Source: RYN-428 sp035551995
GTDB lineage: Bacteria; Planctomycetota; Phycisphaerae; Tepidisphaerales; Tepidisphaeraceae
Direction of reading: 5' to 3'
DNA length: 64,000 nucleotides
NCBI GenBank assembly: GCA_035551995.1
Contig: DASZME010000096.1
Coordinates: 1-64,000, forward strand
The position numbers and the translations under genes were made by a program. Shown here piece by piece: positions 45,625 through 54,670 of the stretch. A model generated the notes under the pieces. The model saw nothing but the letters and a program-made list of their open reading frames with translations. It was not told the origin of the DNA and ran no database searches. Each line of letters opens with the position of its first letter. Within the stretch, counting starts at the first letter, position 1.

Positions 45625-48525
45625 ATGGTATCCCGATCCATCCGCCGGCTTCCCGGCATTAGCTTTGTGGTTCAACCACCGCCTCCGGCGGCGGTGTTGC
45701 CACGGATGGACATTGCCGCCTTCGTCGGATTTGCCGCCTCGGGGCCCGTCAACATCCCCGTCCCGGTCGAAGACGCGGCGCAGTTCGCGCAAATCTTCGG
45801 CGACGACATTGCCCTCGCTTACGACCCGCTCACCAATGAGCCGGAATTCGCTTACCTGGCGCCGACGGTGAATGCGTTTTTTCGCAACGGAGGACGGCGC
45901 TGCTGGATCGTGCGCGTTGCGGGAACGGGAATCCGCACCAACTTATTTCCCATCCCCGGACTATTGCAAGTCGATCCCGAATCCGGCGTCGCCACGCCCG
46001 CCTTTGCCGCGGCGCGTTCTCCGGGAAGCTGGTCGGACGCCCTGCGCGTGACGGCGACGCTGCTGCTTCGGCCGATCACGCCCTTGTCGTTATCGCCCGA
46101 CCCCGCCGGAATCGCCGCCGAGTTGGATCGGCGGACTCCTGTCGTCGTCGGCGATTTGGTGCAAATCAATCTGGGAAACTATCTCGTTTTATTCGCCGTA
46201 AAATCGGCGGCGCTTCAACCTTCGGTTCTCGCGTCGCCGCCGATCACGCAGGTGGTTGGGGTGATCGGCGACAAAGTCACGTGGTTTTGCAAGGCCCCCC
46301 CGGCGAGCGTCGGATCCGGTTCCGCGACGGCTCGGCTGTTTATCAATGAACTTGCTTCGACCGATCCGCCCCAATTGATTCAACCCGATCTCGATCCGCC
46401 GCCGATCGCGGTGCTCGACATTTCCTACAACGACACCGGCCTCACCGAGGTCCTACTCGATCCGGCGGCGCCCGTGCCCGATCCCGGCTCGTTTCTCCGG
46501 GTGGACGTGGGAAGCGAGCAATTATGGTTGACGGTAGGCGACGCCCGGCTCGAATCGAGTGAAACCTCGCCGCCCGGCGGGTCGCAAGGCGCGCCGGCGA
46601 TGTCGCCGCCCGGCGCTTATGTGCAAGTGACCGGCCAGGGCCTTTGGCGCGTGGTGTCGGCGCCGAATCCTTTGCCGACTTTCAATAGCGCGACGGATAT
46701 CGCCCAGGTGTTGAACTTCGACCTCTGGTCGAAGGATGGCGCGGCTGTTCCAATTCAAATGCAACCGCTTGGATTCGATGAACGAAGCCTCGGATTCTGG
46801 GGCGGCCTTCAATCCGACGCCGAGGCATACGATCCTGATCCCAGCCCCGATCCCGGCACAACGCCGCCGGATTACGAGACGCTGTGGGCAGCGGCGGCGG
46901 CCGTCAATTTCCCACTGGCGGGCAATGCGCCGCCGGGCGTGCTGTTCGTGCCGATCGGCATGCCGGTCGTCGGCGATTCGTTGCTCCCCAACATCACACC
47001 GGTGGCCGACGCCCCGCATCGCGACGGCCTGGATCGTTTTGAATCCAGCATGTTCCTCGATCCGGACTTCAACGTGATCGACGCCAGCGTCCTTTCGTTG
47101 CAAGCCGCCGCCGATTTCATTCGATACCAGGCGCCGGACCCCCGGCCGCTCCAGGGGATTCATGCGGTGATGGCGCTTGACGAGGTCACCATCATCGCCG
47201 GTCCCGACGCCGTTCACCGCCCGTGGAATTTGGCGTCCGCGAATGACATTCTCCCGCCTGCCGCCTCACCGTCGCTGGTGAACCCCGCTCTGTGGCACTT
47301 GCGGCCGTGCGATATTTCCAAGACGCCGGCCAACGTTACGTCGCCGCCCTGGCAATTCTTTCTGAACTGTGATTCACGCATCGTCGCCCCGCCGGTGCTG
47401 AATCCGCCACCCGCTCCCGACGCCACCGGCAGCTTTACATTGAGTTGGTCGGCATCGGAAAATGACCCCGTATTTCACTTGCAGGAAGCGACCGAGGCGG
47501 ATTTTTCCGATGCCGTGGAACTCTATGTGGGGAGCGCTACGCAATTTGCGATACTCGGCAGACGGTCGCCCGCCGTCTTCTATTACCGCGTGCGTGTGAT
47601 TGACCACGGCACGACCAGCGACTGGTCAAACGGCGTTGCGGTGGCGATCAATTCGACGCCGGCTTACGCGCTCGACGAATCCGCCGACCAGGCGCCGCCG
47701 CTGCTCGACGTGCATCGCGCGCTGCTGCGGATGTGTGCTACCCGCGGCGACGTGCTGGCGGTCCTGTCGATGCCCGTGAATTTCTCCGACAGCGACGCGG
47801 TCGATTACGTGAACGCGCTGTGCGGCCTTTCGTCCGGCGCCGCGGGGCCGGCCAACGTGCGGCCGCTGGGTTTCGGCGAAGTCGTCGCTCTCAATTATGG
47901 CGCGATGTACCATCCCTGGCTGATCGTGCCGCAAGATCCCACTTCGGAGATTCTACAAACGATTCCTGGCGACGGCGCGGCGACGGGCATCATCGCCGGC
48001 GGCGCCATTTCCCGCGGCGCCTGGATCGCCCCGGCCAACGTCCCGGCCAACGCCGTCGTCGATCTGACTCCCGCCATTCCTTCCACGTCGTGGCAAGCCT
48101 TGCAAAACGCCGGCGTCAACCTGTTTCGCCTCGAGGCCCATGGGTTCGTCACGATGGACGCCGACACGTTGAGCGACGATCCCGACGTGCAGCCGATCAA
48201 TGTGCGGCGATTGCTGATGCTGCTGCGGCGCGTAGCGCTCCAGAAAGGCAACGACTACGTTTTTGAGCCCAACAACGACGCCTTTCGCCGATCGGTGGCG
48301 CGGGGATTTCGACGTGTGATGGACGACCTGTTTGTGCAGGGCGCTTTCGCCGGCGATACGCCCGCCACGTCCTACCAGGTTTCCACGCCGGCCACCGCCG
48401 ACGATTTGGACAACGGCCGATTGATCGTGGAATTGCGGGTTGCGCCGTCTCAGCCGCTGAGTTTTATGACGGTTCGGCTGGCGCAAAATGGCGACGCGGG
48501 GCTGGTCGTGCAGGAGATCTCATAA
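45625..48525 (+). CDS. Large contractile sheath protein 2 with Fn3-like insertion
   Basis: A 966-residue sheath-family protein. The N-terminal region ('LPGISFVVQPPPPAAVLPRM', 'IAAFVGFAASGPVNIPVPVE', 'VNAFFRNGGRRCWIVRVAG') and the C-terminal core ('VQPINVRRLLMLLRRVALQK', 'DYVFEPNNDAFRRSVARGF', 'TADDLDNGRLIVELRVAPSQ') are clearly sheath. About 330 extra residues lie in the middle. Residues about 592-675 read as a fibronectin type III-like sandwich ('GSFTLSWSASENDPVFHLQE', 'FYYRVRVIDHGTTSDWSNG'). In eCIS one sheath paralogue sits next to the baseplate, so this may be a specialised collar. The stop overlaps the next start by one base (TAATG). Confidence 0.9.
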   Translation: MVSRSIRRLPGISFVVQPPPPAAVLPRMDIAAFVGFAASGPVNIPVPVEDAAQFAQIFGDDIALAYDPLTNEPEFAYLAPTVNAFFRNGGRRCWIVRVAGTGIRTNLFPIPGLLQVDPESGVATPAFAAARSPGSWSDALRVTATLLLRPITPLSLSPDPAGIAAELDRRTPVVVGDLVQINLGNYLVLFAVKSAALQPSVLASPPITQVVGVIGDKVTWFCKAPPASVGSGSATARLFINELASTDPPQLIQPDLDPPPIAVLDISYNDTGLTEVLLDPAAPVPDPGSFLRVDVGSEQLWLTVGDARLESSETSPPGGSQGAPAMSPPGAYVQVTGQGLWRVVSAPNPLPTFNSATDIAQVLNFDLWSKDGAAVPIQMQPLGFDERSLGFWGGLQSDAEAYDPDPSPDPGTTPPDYETLWAAAAAVNFPLAGNAPPGVLFVPIGMPVVGDSLLPNITPVADAPHRDGLDRFESSMFLDPDFNVIDASVLSLQAAADFIRYQAPDPRPLQGIHAVMALDEVTIIAGPDAVHRPWNLASANDILPPAASPSLVNPALWHLRPCDISKTPANVTSPPWQFFLNCDSRIVAPPVLNPPPAPDATGSFTLSWSASENDPVFHLQEATEADFSDAVELYVGSATQFAILGRRSPAVFYYRVRVIDHGTTSDWSNGVAVAINSTPAYALDESADQAPPLLDVHRALLRMCATRGDVLAVLSMPVNFSDSDAVDYVNALCGLSSGAAGPANVRPLGFGEVVALNYGAMYHPWLIVPQDPTSEILQTIPGDGAATGIIAGGAISRGAWIAPANVPANAVVDLTPAIPSTSWQALQNAGVNLFRLEAHGFVTMDADTLSDDPDVQPINVRRLLMLLRRVALQKGNDYVFEPNNDAFRRSVARGFRRVMDDLFVQGAFAGDTPATSYQVSTPATADDLDNGRLIVELRVAPSQPLSFMTVRLAQNGDAGLVVQEIS

Positions 48526-48974
48526 TGCCCGACTATCCGTTTATCGCCTTTAATTTTTCGGTCGAGATCAGCGTCGACGGCGTGGCGCCGCACATCTGCG
48601 GGGCGGCGTTTTCCGAGTGCGATGGGCTGGAAATTACCCAGGAAGTCAAAACCATTCGCGAGGGGGGGAACAATGGAAAACAGATCCGTCTGGCCGGGCC
48701 GCTCACCTATGGAACACTGACGCTGAAGCGTGGGATGACTTCGACGTTCGACTTGTGGACCTGGTTTGACGCGGTGCAAAATAATCCCGCTTTGCGCAGC
48801 GACGGCGAAGTCGTCATGTTCGCGGCGGATGGGAAAACGGCGGTGGCGAAATTCCATGTGCAGGGCTGCATTCCGCTGAAAATCAAGGCGCCGGCGCTCA
48901 ACGGCAAAGACGGCGCCTTGGCGGTCGAAGAGTTCCAGATCGCCTACGAGTCGCTGAAGTTCGAAAAGCCTTAG
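48525..48974 (+). CDS. Contractile tail tube protein 2 (Pvc5-like)
   Basis: A 149-residue second tube-family protein ('PFIAFNFSVEISVDGVAPHI', 'GAAFSECDGLEITQEVKTIR', 'LTLKRGMTSTFDLWTWFDAV', 'AVEEFQIAYESLKFEKP'). It differs from tube 1 in lacking the last strand extension, as Pvc5/Afp5-type initiator rings do, and is likely to form the first ring on the baseplate hub (inference from position before the LysM gene). Translation is coupled to sheath 2 through TAATG. Confidence 0.93.
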   Translation: MPDYPFIAFNFSVEISVDGVAPHICGAAFSECDGLEITQEVKTIREGGNNGKQIRLAGPLTYGTLTLKRGMTSTFDLWTWFDAVQNNPALRSDGEVVMFAADGKTAVAKFHVQGCIPLKIKAPALNGKDGALAVEEFQIAYESLKFEKP

Positions 48975-49005
48975 TCTCGTGAAAAGAGTCGGACCGGAGA
49001 TCCCT

Positions 49006-49725
49006 ATGCCTGATTCCAAACCGCTGGAGAAAGCGAAATTGATTCAATTGAGTTCCGACTTTAAGACGGAGATGCCCAGCGTGAAATCGACGACGGTGCA
49101 GTTCAATCCCGAGTCGTTGAAGGTGACCTACGCCAATTCGATTTCCCAGCCGGGAGGGACGAACGATCAGGGGGGCACGCCGACGATGCTGTACGTGGGC
49201 GCCGGAACGATGAAGTTGACGATGACGCTTTGGTTTGACGCGACGGCGAGCGTTCCGATGGGAGCGACGGAGGATAACGCGCAGACCGTGGATGACGTCA
49301 CGCTCCTGACGCAGGAGGTGACCTATTTCATTACGCCCATCGCCGCCGGCGACAAGTTCATCCCGCCGGCGGTGATTTTCAAATGGGGCAGTTTTTCGTT
49401 TTCCGGATTGATGGAGTCGATTGACGAGTCAATCGAGTTTTTCTCGCCGGACGGAAAGCCGCTGCGATCGAGCATGAATCTGACGATCTCGCAGCAGAAA
49501 ATCGAAACTGTCCGTATCAAACCAACGCCCGGCGGCATGCCGGCGCCGCCGGGCCAAAGTCCGCTGGCGTCGGCCGCCGCGAATCAGTCGCTGCAATCCA
49601 TGGCGGCGGCACAGGGCCTCGGCGGTAACTGGCAGGGGATCGCCAACGCCAATGGAATTCAAAACCCTCGGCTGCTGGCGCCGGGAACGCTGATCAATTT
49701 GAACGCGTCTTTGACCAACGGTTGA
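49006..49725 (+). CDS. LysM tube-baseplate adaptor (Pvc7/Afp7-like)
   Basis: A 239-residue protein. The N-terminal CIS tube-type domain ('KAKLIQLSSDFKTEMPSVKS', 'TTVQFNPESLKVTYANSIS', 'MKLTMTLWFDATASVPMG', 'PPAVIFKWGSFSFSGLMESI') is followed by a proline-rich linker. A C-terminal LysM-like domain (about 190-235, 'QSLQSMAAAQGLGGNWQGIA', 'NPRLLAPGTLINL') comes last. In eCIS and T4 (gp53) this adaptor links the tube or hub to the wedge. The ATG at 49006 has GGAG six bases upstream; a start nine codons earlier is possible. Confidence 0.92.
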   Translation: MPDSKPLEKAKLIQLSSDFKTEMPSVKSTTVQFNPESLKVTYANSISQPGGTNDQGGTPTMLYVGAGTMKLTMTLWFDATASVPMGATEDNAQTVDDVTLLTQEVTYFITPIAAGDKFIPPAVIFKWGSFSFSGLMESIDESIEFFSPDGKPLRSSMNLTISQQKIETVRIKPTPGGMPAPPGQSPLASAAANQSLQSMAAAQGLGGNWQGIANANGIQNPRLLAPGTLINLNASLTNG

Positions 49726-49756
49726 AAAGCCCTGATTTTGTTTTTGAGGACATCAT

Positions 49757-49918
49757 ATGGCCGTCATTATCAGCGAGTTTGAAGTGCTGGCGCCGCCCAA
49801 GTCAGCCGACAGCGGCTCGAAACCGGCCGCGGAAACCAAGACGCCGGTTTCGACGCAGGACGTGCAGCGAATCATTCGCCATGAGATTCAGAGGCTGCAG
49901 AGGGTTCGAGCGCATTGA
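49757..49918 (+). CDS. Small eCIS protein, DUF5908-like
   Basis: A 53-residue protein, 'MAVIISEFEVLAPPKS' through a K/T/P linker to the basic helix 'TQDVQRIIRHEIQRLQRVRA'. GAGGA lies seven bases upstream, and it follows the LysM gene by 31 bases. Its size, position between the LysM and hub genes, and the layout of a short strand followed by a helix fit the small DUF5908 proteins of eCIS loci, but the match is by position more than sequence. Possibly a short structural peptide clamping the baseplate hub. Confidence 0.6.
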   Translation: MAVIISEFEVLAPPKSADSGSKPAAETKTPVSTQDVQRIIRHEIQRLQRVRAH

Positions 49919-50098
49919 GTTTTGTTTGACGTCGGGCGGAAATGCCTGTCGTGCAATCGTGTTCGACTCTCTTTCTCCGTCTCCCGCCGTGCCGGAAGCG
50001 AATTGAGATGAGAGTCTTCCGCGAGACTATCAAAGACCCTCATTTTAATCCTCCCCGGGAGTAACCGGAGAGGGAATTGAAAGGCCGGAAAACCAGAC

Positions 50099-51175
50099 AT
50101 GAGCGCCGCATCGCCGTCACTGGCCCCTTTTCGAGCCGCACGTCCGTCCGTATCCCTCGCGGGAGCCGACGCGCCGGACGTGGCGGTGGGATTGCTCACG
50201 CTTCTGGTAGCCGAGGACATCGCCGGGTTGTATCGCTGCGAAGCGGTGTTCGGAAACTGGGGACCCATCCAGGGCTCGACGGGGTTCATCTATTTTGGCC
50301 GCGATCAACTCGACTTCGGGAAGGCGTTCGCGATTCAATCCAACGGGCAGACGATTTTTGACGGGCGCATTACCGCGCTTGAGGGCCAATTTCCCGATAA
50401 TCAGCCGCCGCGGATTTGCGTGCTGGCCGAAGATCGCCTGCAAGATCTGCGCATGACCCGGCGAACGCGCACGTTCACCGACATCACCGATCAGGATCTC
50501 TTCACCCGCGTGGCGAATGAATACGGCCTGACGCCGAATGTCATGGTGGACGGGCCGTCGCACAAAGTGATCGCCCAGGTCAATCTGAGCGACCTCGCTT
50601 TTTTGCGCATCCGGGCGCGGGCGATCGACGCCGAGGTGTGGGTGCAGGGCAACGCCATGAGCGTCCAGAGCAGGTCGGCGCGGGCGAGCGCGCCGTTGGA
50701 ACTCACTTATAGAAGCGGGCTTCGAGAGTTTAACGTCATCGCCGATCTGGCGGGGCAGCGAACCGGATTATCGGTTTGCGGATGGGACGTTTCCACCAAG
50801 TCCGCCGTGAAATTTGACGCCGATGATTCCGCTGTTTCGTCTGAGCTCAACGGCGGCGAAAGCGGCGCGTCCATCCTGCGGACGGCGCTGGGAACGCGCA
50901 CGGAATCGATCGTTCACACCGTTCCGTTCAATGTTTCCGATGCCCGGGCCGAAGCGCAGGCGCGTTTCAAACAGACGGCCAGAAAGTTCGTCGTCGGCCG
51001 GGGCGTCGCCGATCCGGCGATTTATCTTCGCGCGGGAACCACGGTCAACCTGACGGGTCTAGGGCCGTTATTCAGCGGAAATTATTATGTGACGGAAGTT
51101 CGCACGCTGTTCGACGGGCGAGAATTATTGATTGAGTTTACCGCCGAGCGCGCCGGGCTTGGAAAGCCGGGATAA
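50099..51175 (+). CDS. Baseplate hub protein (gp27/phage D-like)
   Basis: A 358-residue hub protein of the gpD/gp27 type, corresponding to the N-terminal half of Pvc8/VgrG. Motifs include 'FGRDQLDFGKAFAIQSNGQT', 'IFDGRITALEGQFPDNQPPR', 'ILVLAEDRLQDLRMTRRTRT'-type loop, 'FTDITDQDLFTRVANEYGLT' and the C-terminal 'ARAEAQARFKQTARKFVVGR' with 'FSGNYYVTEVRTLFDGRELL'. It lacks the OB-fold and needle, which are encoded by the following gene. A 180-base spacer before it holds nothing recognisable. Confidence 0.88.
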   Translation: MSAASPSLAPFRAARPSVSLAGADAPDVAVGLLTLLVAEDIAGLYRCEAVFGNWGPIQGSTGFIYFGRDQLDFGKAFAIQSNGQTIFDGRITALEGQFPDNQPPRICVLAEDRLQDLRMTRRTRTFTDITDQDLFTRVANEYGLTPNVMVDGPSHKVIAQVNLSDLAFLRIRARAIDAEVWVQGNAMSVQSRSARASAPLELTYRSGLREFNVIADLAGQRTGLSVCGWDVSTKSAVKFDADDSAVSSELNGGESGASILRTALGTRTESIVHTVPFNVSDARAEAQARFKQTARKFVVGRGVADPAIYLRAGTTVNLTGLGPLFSGNYYVTEVRTLFDGRELLIEFTAERAGLGKPG

Positions 51176-51227
51176 CGAGTGCATTTCATGTTGGTGAGGC
51201 GGCCGGGTCGCGAATTACTGTAGCGCC

Positions 51228-51249
51228 CCGCAGGCGGGACCGCTAAACG
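51228..51249. repeat. GCTAAAC-family repeat, copy 3
   Basis: CCGCAGGCGGGACCGCTAAACG, 20 of 22 bases identical to 24055-24076. It lies in the 131-base gap between the hub and spike genes of the eCIS locus, so the repeat family has entered, or was already present in, the operon. Confidence 0.6.
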
Positions 51250-51306
51250 CGGAAACGCCCGGCAACTGAATTGGCGCTGTCGGCGCTGTGTTGGACAGAA
51301 AGGGAG

Positions 51307-52026
51307 ATGATGTTCGAGTTTTCGCCGCATGATCACACCGCCGACGCACGCGTGCCGACCGGGCTTGGCGGGCGCTGGTACGGGGTCTTCCCCGCGCTGG
51401 TTACCGACATCCGCGATCCCGACGGGCAGGGTCGCGTGAAGATCATGCTTCCCTGGGCGCCGGATACCGGCTCGGCGCGCTATGAGACGTGGGCCCGGCT
51501 TTCCACGTTCATGGGCGGGAATGATCGCGGCAGCTGGTTTGTCCCCGACGTCAACGATGAGGTGCTGGTCGCCTGCGAGCACGGCGATCCCGCGCGTCCC
51601 TATATCGTCGGCGCTCTCTGGAACGGAACCGACGCGCCGCCGCAATCGATGGACGGCGCCGGCAAAAATTTTAAGAAAGTCCTCCGTTCCCGCAACGGCG
51701 TGAAGATCACGCTCGATGACACCGACGGCGTCGAAACCCTCATTCTCGAAACGCCCGGCGGGCAAACCGTCACTTTGCAAGACGGCCCCGGCTCCATCCA
51801 GATCGTCGATAGCAACGGCAACAGCATCAAGCTGCAAGCCTCCGGGATCACCCTTGAAGCGGCCGCGAAGATTACCCTCAACGCCCCGGAGGTGGAGGTC
51901 ACGTCGCCTATCGTCAACGTCAATGCGGGAATGACAAAAATCAGCGGCGTAACCCAGACCGATACGCTCATCAGCAACAGTGTCATCAGCGCCGCCTATA
52001 CCCCCGGCGCCGGCAATATTTGGTAA
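51307..52026 (+). CDS. Spike protein (gp5/baseplate V OB-fold)
   Basis: A 239-residue baseplate assembly protein V/gp5-like spike, the C-terminal half of a Pvc8/VgrG. The OB-fold runs through 'RWYGVFPALVTDIRDPDGQG', 'RVKIMLPWAPDTGSARYETW', 'FVPDVNDEVLVACEHGDPAR' and 'PYIVGALWNGTDAPPQ'. A repetitive beta-helix needle follows ('GVKITLDDTDGVETLILETP', 'SIQIVDSNGNSIKLQASGIT', 'EAAAKITLNAPEVEVTSPIV'). No separate PAAR tip is seen in the window. Two adjacent ATGs (51307, 51310) compete; the GGGAG is close to both. Confidence 0.93.
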   Translation: MMFEFSPHDHTADARVPTGLGGRWYGVFPALVTDIRDPDGQGRVKIMLPWAPDTGSARYETWARLSTFMGGNDRGSWFVPDVNDEVLVACEHGDPARPYIVGALWNGTDAPPQSMDGAGKNFKKVLRSRNGVKITLDDTDGVETLILETPGGQTVTLQDGPGSIQIVDSNGNSIKLQASGITLEAAAKITLNAPEVEVTSPIVNVNAGMTKISGVTQTDTLISNSVISAAYTPGAGNIW

Positions 52027-52047
52027 AGGAAAACAGCGGCGATCGTC

Positions 52048-54249
52048 ATGGCTGAACACCCGATCAAATGGACTTCTCCTTCACCCTTGTGGCCGCTGGC
52101 CACGACCGTGTCCGCCGCTGCGCCGGGATTCGTCCAGCCTGCGATACTCCGTTTCGCCAAAGATAGTTTCATGACGGATTTCATGTCGATGCTGGCAACC
52201 GACCCGGCACAGTTGCCGGGCCTGATCGCGACGCCCGAAACGTGGCGCGGCCCATTGACGTCCGCGCCGACGCCTCCCCCGCCGCCGAAGTTTATCCAGA
52301 ATCTAAACGCCGCCCGGGCCACCGCCGCCCGGCGGCTTCAGGTCAGCTTTAAGTCTCTGGTTCAGCCCGCGACGGCGCCGGCCGCAATTCCGATTTCGCC
52401 TCTGATCGATTTGTCGAATTCCAGCTCCGCTCCGCCGGTGCTCAAGCTCTTTCAACCCGCGCATCAGCGTTTTTATCTGGTGACGGCCTGCCTGGTCTGC
52501 GGCATCCCCGGCCTTCCCGACCGTCGGATCGATTCCGGTAAAAATGAAAAGGCGACGTTCGTCATCCGTCGGCTTCAGCGAAAAGTCGCCACCGACACCG
52601 GCGCCCTGACTCCCCAGAACAGCTACGAATTCGCCTACATCACCGGCGGTCCCGGAGGACGCGACGGGTGGCAGCAAGTCAACTCCGAAGCCTCGCCGTC
52701 GGCCGCCGTCATATTGCCCAATGAAGACCGGCTGCCGTTGTTCTCCACGAATTTTCTCGAAGCGGACGGCCGTACACGCCGGCTCTATGCCGGCCTGGTT
52801 CCGGTCGGCAAGCGCGAAGCGTATCTGGCCGCACAGGGCCTGACGACCGGCGGCGCTCCGGCCGACGGTCAATCGCCCAGTCCGAACACGGCCCTCAAAA
52901 TCCTCCTTCGCACCATCCTCGGCGAGCCGTGGAAAAACCTGATCAACGCCGCGATCACCTTCGTGACCTCGGCGACGGACCCTGGCTCGGGCGCGTCGAA
53001 TCCGGCGCTTCCCCTCGCGGGCGCCGTTCGCGCGAAAATTCAAACCGCCTCATGGTACATCCTGCTCGATTTCGCCAACTACCTCGTCAAATATTTGCCG
53101 AGAGTGTGGAACACCATGGCCGGCTCGCCTGCGCCCGCCGACATTTCCCAGACGGAAAAAGACCTTCTCACGGCGTTGGGCGCCGCGGTGATTCCAGACG
53201 CGTTGAAGAAGGATCTGCCAAAAGGGATGGGGTATCCCAATCCGCCGACGGTATTGACGAAAATGTCCGAGGCCTTGCTGGCGGTGATCGATCCCGACAC
53301 ACAAAAAGGCTTGGAGGGCGCCACGAGAGGTTTCCAGCCCTATGCCCAACCCTATTCGGCGCCCACTTTCGTCGACGGCTGGCCGACATTTCTGTTTCCA
53401 TTGGCCGACCCATGTATTTCAACGGGTTCGACAAATGCCCCGGTTCCGCCAAACTCAAATGCCGTGGTTCCTCCGCCAATGCCCCCGCCGCTGCCGTCGA
53501 CGATAACGTCCGCGGATATCACCAGCGACGATTTCTCGCCGGAAGAGCCGTTGCCCAGCGTGATCCCGGCGCCCGTGCCGGCGGGACCGGGGACGGCGGC
53601 GGATATCGTCGCGCTATTGACGGAAATCCTGCCGCTGGTGGACGAGTTTGTCGCCCTGGTCGTGCGGGCGTTGCCGGCGAACGATCCACAGGCGCAGCCC
53701 GCCGTTCCCGTCGCCGCCGGTAAGGTCTTTAGCGTCTTGAATGGGACGTTCCTCATTCGCTGTATTTTCGATCGGCCCAATTGCGCCCCGTTCGATCCGC
53801 CGATCGTCAGCGATCCGTCCGTCCCGTTCAAACTGGCCGGCTTTTTTGATCCGGATGCGCCCGCGCGTCCAATCCGCATCGCCCTGCCGATCGACACCAG
53901 CCCCGCCGGTCTGCGCAAATTCGACAAGAATACCGCGTTCGTGATGTCCGATATTTTGTGCGGTCAAGTCCGCCGGGCGAAGGGATTGGGATTCGTCGAC
54001 CTGGTGCTTTCGGTCCTTCCGTGGCCTTTCCACAAAGACCTTGACGTGCCGGACACGGGCCCCTGCACCGGCGATAAAGGGCTGGCCCTGGGAATGATCT
54101 GCTCATTTTCGCTTCCGATCATCACGATCTGCGCATTGATCATGCTCCTCATCATGGTGACGTTGCTTGACATCATTTTTTCATGGCTGCCGTTTTTTGT
54201 GATCTGTTTTCCGTTGCCGGGATTTAGTGGAAAGGACAACGAGGAATGA
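52048..54249 (+). CDS. eCIS protein with C-terminal membrane segment
   Basis: A 733-residue protein without a named family. Residues 1-455 are mixed alpha/beta ('MLATDPAQLPGLIATPETW', 'RTILGEPWKNLINAAITFVT', 'KIQTASWYILLDFANYLVKY'). A proline-rich linker lies at about 455-520, then a compact domain about 530-680. A strikingly hydrophobic C-terminus spans about 687-722 ('ICSFSLPIITICALIMLLIM', 'VTLLDIIFSWLPFFVICFPL') and would form one or two membrane helices. It sits between spike and gp25 and is coupled to gp25 by ATGA, so it is a core gene of this operon. From memory, similar tails occur in other eCIS loci, but I cannot confirm. A membrane anchor or hydrophobic cap of the baseplate is possible. 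Confidence 0.8.
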   Translation: MAEHPIKWTSPSPLWPLATTVSAAAPGFVQPAILRFAKDSFMTDFMSMLATDPAQLPGLIATPETWRGPLTSAPTPPPPPKFIQNLNAARATAARRLQVSFKSLVQPATAPAAIPISPLIDLSNSSSAPPVLKLFQPAHQRFYLVTACLVCGIPGLPDRRIDSGKNEKATFVIRRLQRKVATDTGALTPQNSYEFAYITGGPGGRDGWQQVNSEASPSAAVILPNEDRLPLFSTNFLEADGRTRRLYAGLVPVGKREAYLAAQGLTTGGAPADGQSPSPNTALKILLRTILGEPWKNLINAAITFVTSATDPGSGASNPALPLAGAVRAKIQTASWYILLDFANYLVKYLPRVWNTMAGSPAPADISQTEKDLLTALGAAVIPDALKKDLPKGMGYPNPPTVLTKMSEALLAVIDPDTQKGLEGATRGFQPYAQPYSAPTFVDGWPTFLFPLADPCISTGSTNAPVPPNSNAVVPPPMPPPLPSTITSADITSDDFSPEEPLPSVIPAPVPAGPGTAADIVALLTEILPLVDEFVALVVRALPANDPQAQPAVPVAAGKVFSVLNGTFLIRCIFDRPNCAPFDPPIVSDPSVPFKLAGFFDPDAPARPIRIALPIDTSPAGLRKFDKNTAFVMSDILCGQVRRAKGLGFVDLVLSVLPWPFHKDLDVPDTGPCTGDKGLALGMICSFSLPIITICALIMLLIMVTLLDIIFSWLPFFVICFPLPGFSGKDNEE

Positions 54250-54641
54250 CGGACGCCGGACAAATACTGGGTCGTGGGATTAGCTTCCCGCCGCGGATCG
54301 GACCCGATGGTCGCGTCGCCTGGTCGGAGGGCCAAGTCAACGTGCGCGAATCCATTCGCGTGATTCTGCTGACGGAATTGAAGGAGCGGATCATGCTTCC
54401 GCAATTTGGCGCCGGGTTGAAAACGTTCTTGTTCGAACCGAACACGACGACGACGTTGACGGCCATCCGCGATCGCATTACCCAGGCGATCGGAGACTGG
54501 GAGCCGCGGGTGAAGATCGACAAGGTCGAAGTGACGCCGGACAGCGGCGACGCGCAGGCGGCGGTGGTGATGATCTCGTATCGGCTGGTCGCCACGGGCG
54601 CCGCCGAGCGCGTTGGCGTGACCGTGACATTGGGTTCGTAG
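54246..54641 (+). CDS. Baseplate wedge protein gp25/GPW (Pvc9-like)
   Basis: A 131-residue gp25-like wedge protein with intrinsic similarity to phage lysozyme-fold gp25. 'GISFPPRIGPDGRVAWSEGQ', 'NVRESIRVILLTELKERIML' with the key E-R-x-x pattern (where gp25 of phage T4 has the EPR sequence that nucleates the sheath), 'PQFGAGLKTFLFEPNTTTTL' and 'DRITQAIGDWEPRVKIDKVE'. The start overlaps the stop of the upstream gene (ATGA). Length and order are normal. Confidence 0.95.
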   Translation: MTDAGQILGRGISFPPRIGPDGRVAWSEGQVNVRESIRVILLTELKERIMLPQFGAGLKTFLFEPNTTTTLTAIRDRITQAIGDWEPRVKIDKVEVTPDSGDAQAAVVMISYRLVATGAAERVGVTVTLGS

Positions 54642-54670
54642 AAAATCGGCCTGTTTTCCAGGAGATTCGC

